A stretch of 17,487 nt of DNA from Muribaculaceae bacterium (GTDB lineage: Bacteria; Bacteroidota; Bacteroidia; Bacteroidales; Muribaculaceae). This document shows, in pieces, positions 14,602-17,487 of the stretch. The first letter of the stretch is position 1, and each line of letters starts with the position of its first letter. The DNA is taken from contig VSPO01000068.1 of assembly GCA_009775375.1 (NCBI GenBank), positions 1 to 17,487 on the forward strand, in the 5' to 3' direction. The notes beneath the pieces are model-generated. The model was not told the origin of the DNA. It saw only the letters and a list, made by a program, of their open reading frames with translations, and did no database searches. Both the position numbers and the translations under genes were made by a program.

Positions 14602-17226
14602 ATGAAGAAAAAGACAAATCCCGGTCCCAAAAAACAAAAGACACCGAAATACAACAACATCTCTTGCCCGAAGGGGATGACAATAGAAAACTGGCAGACA
14701 GCCCTACGGAAACAGGCCGCGGAAAGAGAGCATCTTGCCGTGATCGGTCCGGCCGACACGGATTCTAACTTTGAGGTCAGGAATCCCAAGACCACGAGAC
14801 GCTACGACGTCAGCTATTATGGACCCGGCAGCCAATGGAACCGCTGCTCATGCATGGACTTCAAGACCTCCGGACTCGGCACCTGCAAACATATCGAGGC
14901 AATCAGCCTGGCCCATGAAGGAAGGTTCGCCCGGAAAAACTATCCCCAGCCTGAATCATCGTCTGTAAACGTGGATTACAGGGGAGGCCGCCGCATCAGG
15001 ATTCGTCTTGGTAAAAACTCCTTCAATGAAATGAAGACGCTTTCCCGCTCCCTTTTCGACTCAGAAGGATACTTAAAGGAGTATGATATCGACCCCTCCC
15101 CCTTTATCAGGAAAGCAAAGGAATTTGATCCGGGATTCATGTGGGGAAAAGATGCCATAGACATGGTGGTGGAGATCCGCGACAGGAATTTGCGGAAACG
15201 CATCATCGGCAAGAAGGAATATTCCGGCGGAAATCTTGACGGACTTCTCAAGACGAGGCTGCACCCTTATCAGGCAGACGGAGTGAGATTCGCTTTCACT
15301 GCGGGGAAAAGCATAAATGCCGACGAAATGGGTCTCGGCAAGACAATCCAGGCAATAGCCACTGCCGAACTACTGAGAAAGGAGGGGCTTATCTCGTCAG
15401 TGGTTGTCATTTGCCCCACTTCGTTGAAATATCAATGGCTTTCTGAGATAAAGAGATTTACGGAGTCTTCCGCCGTAGTGGTAGAAGGCGACCTGCTGAA
15501 GAGAGCCAAAGCTCTCGCGGCCGATGGATTCTTCAAAATCGTGTCGTATCATGGCATTGCCAACAATATCAAGGCAGGCTACGTGCCGGAAACCGACATG
15601 GTGATAATCGACGAGGTGCAGAGGCTGAAAAACTGGGAGACAAAAATGGGCATTCAGTTGAGGAAGCTCAATTCCCCTTATGTGCTTGCCTTGTCGGGGA
15701 CACCGCTCGAAAACAAGCTGAAAGAATTATATTCCGTCATGGAGATGGTTGACCAGTTCGCGCTCGGTCCTTATTATAAATTCACGACCGAGACTACCCT
15801 TACCGACGAAACGGGAAGAGTGGTAGGATACAAAAACCTTCACATGGTGGCACAGATGCTTGAAAGCGTGCTTATCAGAAGACGGAAAAAAGACGTGAAG
15901 CTCCAGATGCCCACAAGGACCGACACCAATCTTTTTGTGCCGATGACCAAGGAGCAGGCCGCAATGCACGCGGACTTCCAATTCCATGTCTCGATCCTGA
16001 TCAACAAGTGGCATAAGTATAGATTCCTCAGCGAGACTGACCGGACCAGGCTTCTGCTTCTGCTTTCAAAGATGAGGATGGTATGCGACAGTACTTTTAT
16101 TCTTGACCAGGAAACCCGATTCGACACAAAAATAGACGAGGCGATGGCCATCATACGCAACCTGACAGAACAGGCGGATGGGAAGGTCGTCATCTTCAGC
16201 CAGTGGGAAAGGATGCTCAGGATTCTTTCGCAAGAACTTGAATCGGAAGGTATCAGTTTCAGCTTCCTTCATGGCGGAGTGCCTTCGCATAAACGGAAGG
16301 ACCTTATGGACCGTTTCACCAACGATGCCGAATGTCGCGTCTTCCTGTCGACCGACGCCGGATGCACCGGGCTTAACCTTCAGGCCGCTTCGCTGCTTAT
16401 CAATCTCGACCTGCCATGGAATCCGGCAGTGCTCGAGCAGCGGATTGCCCGGATTTTTCGCCTCGGGCAGGAAAATCCGGTGCAGATCATCAATATGATA
16501 GCCAAAGACACTATCGAGGAGAGAATGCTGTCGACCCTAAACTTCAAATCAAATCTATCGGCGGGGATTCTCGACAACGGCGACGATGCGGTCTTCCTCG
16601 ACAATAAGAATTTCTCCAAGATAGTGGAAGTCATGGAGGACGTGGTTGACTCTGACGCATCCTCTGAAGAAGGCCATACGGAAGACACTCACGAAGGCAT
16701 TGCAGAAATCCTGCCGGAAGCAACGGCCGAAACATCTCCATCGGAAAAGACCATGGAAGAAGACTCTCTGTCCGTAGAAACCGGGAAGGAGGGCACCACT
16801 CCAGATATCCCCGAAGAAAAGACCTCTATAAAGGAGAATCCTACAAAGAATGCCAACGAGAAGCCTGCGACAAAAGATGAGGCAACAAGAGATGGACAGT
16901 CTTCAAATGGCAAGTCTTCAATTAGAAATGGTAGACAGACTTCGAATAGCAATCATTCAGAAAACGAGAACCCCGGGGCTTCCCAAAGCACCTCTGCAAC
17001 AACCGGCAGACAGGACTTCGGAAAAATAATGAGCGAAGGGATATCGGCAATAAGCAAAATAGCAACGGCTCTTAAAGACCCGGCTTCGGCCAGACAGATT
17101 GCTGAGGCATTGACCTCAGAGAATCCTGAGACAGGACAAATCACCCTCAACATACCCGTGCCGGACAAGGAAACCGTTGTCAACCTCTTCTCAGCCCTGT
17201 CAGCATTCCTCAACAAACCGAATTAG
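14602..17226 (+). CDS. SNF2-family ATPase with SWIM zinc finger
   Basis: An 874-residue Swi2/Snf2 DNA translocase. The start is ATG 14602; extending to earlier codons would overlap rnhB. The N-terminal SWIM zinc finger has C82-x-C84 and C95-x-H97. The helicase core has HPYQADGV (221-228), P-loop DEMGLGKT (241-248), DEVQ at 337-340 in place of the more usual DExH, SGTPLE (365-370), then the second RecA lobe with VVIFSQWERM (529-538), FLSTDAGCTGLNLQ (581-594) and motif VI QRIARIFRLGQ (613-623). Such proteins move along duplex DNA and remodel protein-DNA complexes rather than unwinding strands; bacterial targets are mostly unknown. Residues about 670-800 form an acidic, Ser/Thr/Asn-rich linker, followed by a short possibly folded end (804-874). 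It is probably cotranscribed with rnhB, 28 bases upstream. Confidence 0.92.
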   Translation: MKKKTNPGPKKQKTPKYNNISCPKGMTIENWQTALRKQAAEREHLAVIGPADTDSNFEVRNPKTTRRYDVSYYGPGSQWNRCSCMDFKTSGLGTCKHIEAISLAHEGRFARKNYPQPESSSVNVDYRGGRRIRIRLGKNSFNEMKTLSRSLFDSEGYLKEYDIDPSPFIRKAKEFDPGFMWGKDAIDMVVEIRDRNLRKRIIGKKEYSGGNLDGLLKTRLHPYQADGVRFAFTAGKSINADEMGLGKTIQAIATAELLRKEGLISSVVVICPTSLKYQWLSEIKRFTESSAVVVEGDLLKRAKALAADGFFKIVSYHGIANNIKAGYVPETDMVIIDEVQRLKNWETKMGIQLRKLNSPYVLALSGTPLENKLKELYSVMEMVDQFALGPYYKFTTETTLTDETGRVVGYKNLHMVAQMLESVLIRRRKKDVKLQMPTRTDTNLFVPMTKEQAAMHADFQFHVSILINKWHKYRFLSETDRTRLLLLLSKMRMVCDSTFILDQETRFDTKIDEAMAIIRNLTEQADGKVVIFSQWERMLRILSQELESEGISFSFLHGGVPSHKRKDLMDRFTNDAECRVFLSTDAGCTGLNLQAASLLINLDLPWNPAVLEQRIARIFRLGQENPVQIINMIAKDTIEERMLSTLNFKSNLSAGILDNGDDAVFLDNKNFSKIVEVMEDVVDSDASSEEGHTEDTHEGIAEILPEATAETSPSEKTMEEDSLSVETGKEGTTPDIPEEKTSIKENPTKNANEKPATKDEATRDGQSSNGKSSIRNGRQTSNSNHSENENPGASQSTSATTGRQDFGKIMSEGISAISKIATALKDPASARQIAEALTSENPETGQITLNIPVPDKETVVNLFSALSAFLNKPN

Positions 17227-17258
17227 GCAGAGCCCTGTAAAAAAACGTTGACAGGAAA

Positions 17259-17286
17259 TAACTTTGGCTTGCCAACATTTTTTTTT
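17259..17286 (+). promoter_or_regulatory. -7-like box overlapping a weak terminator-like hairpin
   Basis: TAACTTTG at 17259-17266 matches the -7 consensus but has no -33 TTTG at 20 nt. It overlaps TTGG/CCAA (17264-17267 with 17272-17275), a 4-bp stem with a tetraloop, followed by nine T (17278-17286). This could be a weak terminator after the SNF2 gene, a second upstream promoter for the tRNA, or both. Evidence is thin. Confidence 0.35.
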
Positions 17287-17306
17287 GCAAACAAACCAAA
17301 GAAAAA

Positions 17307-17338
17307 TTTGGCAAAGCAAAAAAAAAGAACTAACTTTG
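17307..17338 (+). promoter_or_regulatory. Promoter of the tRNA-Leu gene
   Basis: TTTG at 17307-17310, a 20-nt A-rich spacer and TAACTTTG at 17331-17338 match the consensus exactly. The transcript would start near 17344, giving a precursor leader of about 68 nt before the tRNA. The leader holds two copies of GGCAAAGCC (17350-17358 and 17393-17401). Confidence 0.85.
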
Positions 17339-17411
17339 CACCCACAAACGGCAAAGCCATAGTCCAGGGAAGAGACCCTAATCAACGACAAAGGCAAAGC
17401 CGGAACACCGA

Positions 17412-17487
17412 GCCCAGGTGGCGGAATGGTAGACGCGCTCGTTTCAGGTGCGAGTGCTGCGAGGCGTGCAGGTTCGAGTCCTGTTCT
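17412..17487 (+). tRNA. tRNA-Leu (anticodon CAG), 3' end beyond window
   Basis: The acceptor strand GCCCAGG is followed by a D arm with GGTAGA. The anticodon stem CTCGT/GCGAG encloses the loop TTCAGGT, giving anticodon CAG for the CUG codon. A long class II variable arm (TGCTGCGAGGCGTG region) marks it as leucine type. The T arm reads GCAGG-TTCGAGT-CCTGT. The last visible bases TCT begin the closing acceptor strand; about four bases and the discriminator lie past the window edge. Confidence 0.92.

Noticed and set aside
16800..16960. Short repeated motifs in the SNF2 acidic linker, considered as a CRISPR or tandem array
   Set aside because: The repeats are irregular, in frame, and explained by low-complexity Glu/Thr/Ser/Asn coding.

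Overview
The window looks like chromosomal DNA of a Bacteroidales bacterium, most likely near Muribaculaceae. This rests on three things. The promoters follow the Bacteroidetes pattern of a -33 TTTG and a -7 TAnnTTTG box with a 20-nt spacer. Genes lack clear Shine-Dalgarno sites. The protein set is typical: a DUF2723 membrane protein, an AAA ATPase with a DUF234 tail, an SNF2 helicase with a SWIM finger, and a GT4 glycosyltransferase. The family-level placement is inference from protein style; no marker gene here is decisive.

Positions 1 to about 2690 are AT-richer and look like a decaying accessory patch. They hold a frameshifted HipB-like XRE regulator with no HipA partner, a nearly perfect 41-nt palindrome, and a leftward AAA ATPase cut by an in-frame amber codon just before its nuclease-like C-terminal domain. 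About 550 bases without a convincing gene follow. A leftward promoter at 27-58 probably serves a gene outside the window.

From 2694 to 7612, three closely spaced genes run rightward: an LpxL/HtrB-type acyltransferase, a very large DUF2723 protein (bacterial relative of TMEM260), and shikimate kinase. A strong promoter at 7644-7675 then drives a two-gene unit through a folded leader: an alanine-dehydrogenase-like protein with altered active-site positions, and a GT4 glycosyltransferase. A 13-bp bidirectional terminator separates this unit from convergent polA.

polA (12889-10112, leftward) has intact 5' nuclease and polymerase motifs but has lost the DxE motif of the proofreading domain. Divergent from it is a rightward unit of long-chain polyprenyl diphosphate synthase, RNase HII and the SNF2/SWIM helicase. 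Pol I and RNase HII both remove RNA from DNA, so this end has a replication and repair flavour. The window closes with a well-formed promoter and tRNA-Leu(CAG), whose 3' end is cut off by the window edge.

I see no clear new multi-gene system. The most interesting items are the proofreading-deficient Pol I, the divergent alanine-dehydrogenase-like protein with its structured leader, the DUF2723 protein, and the two broken genes with the palindrome on the left.
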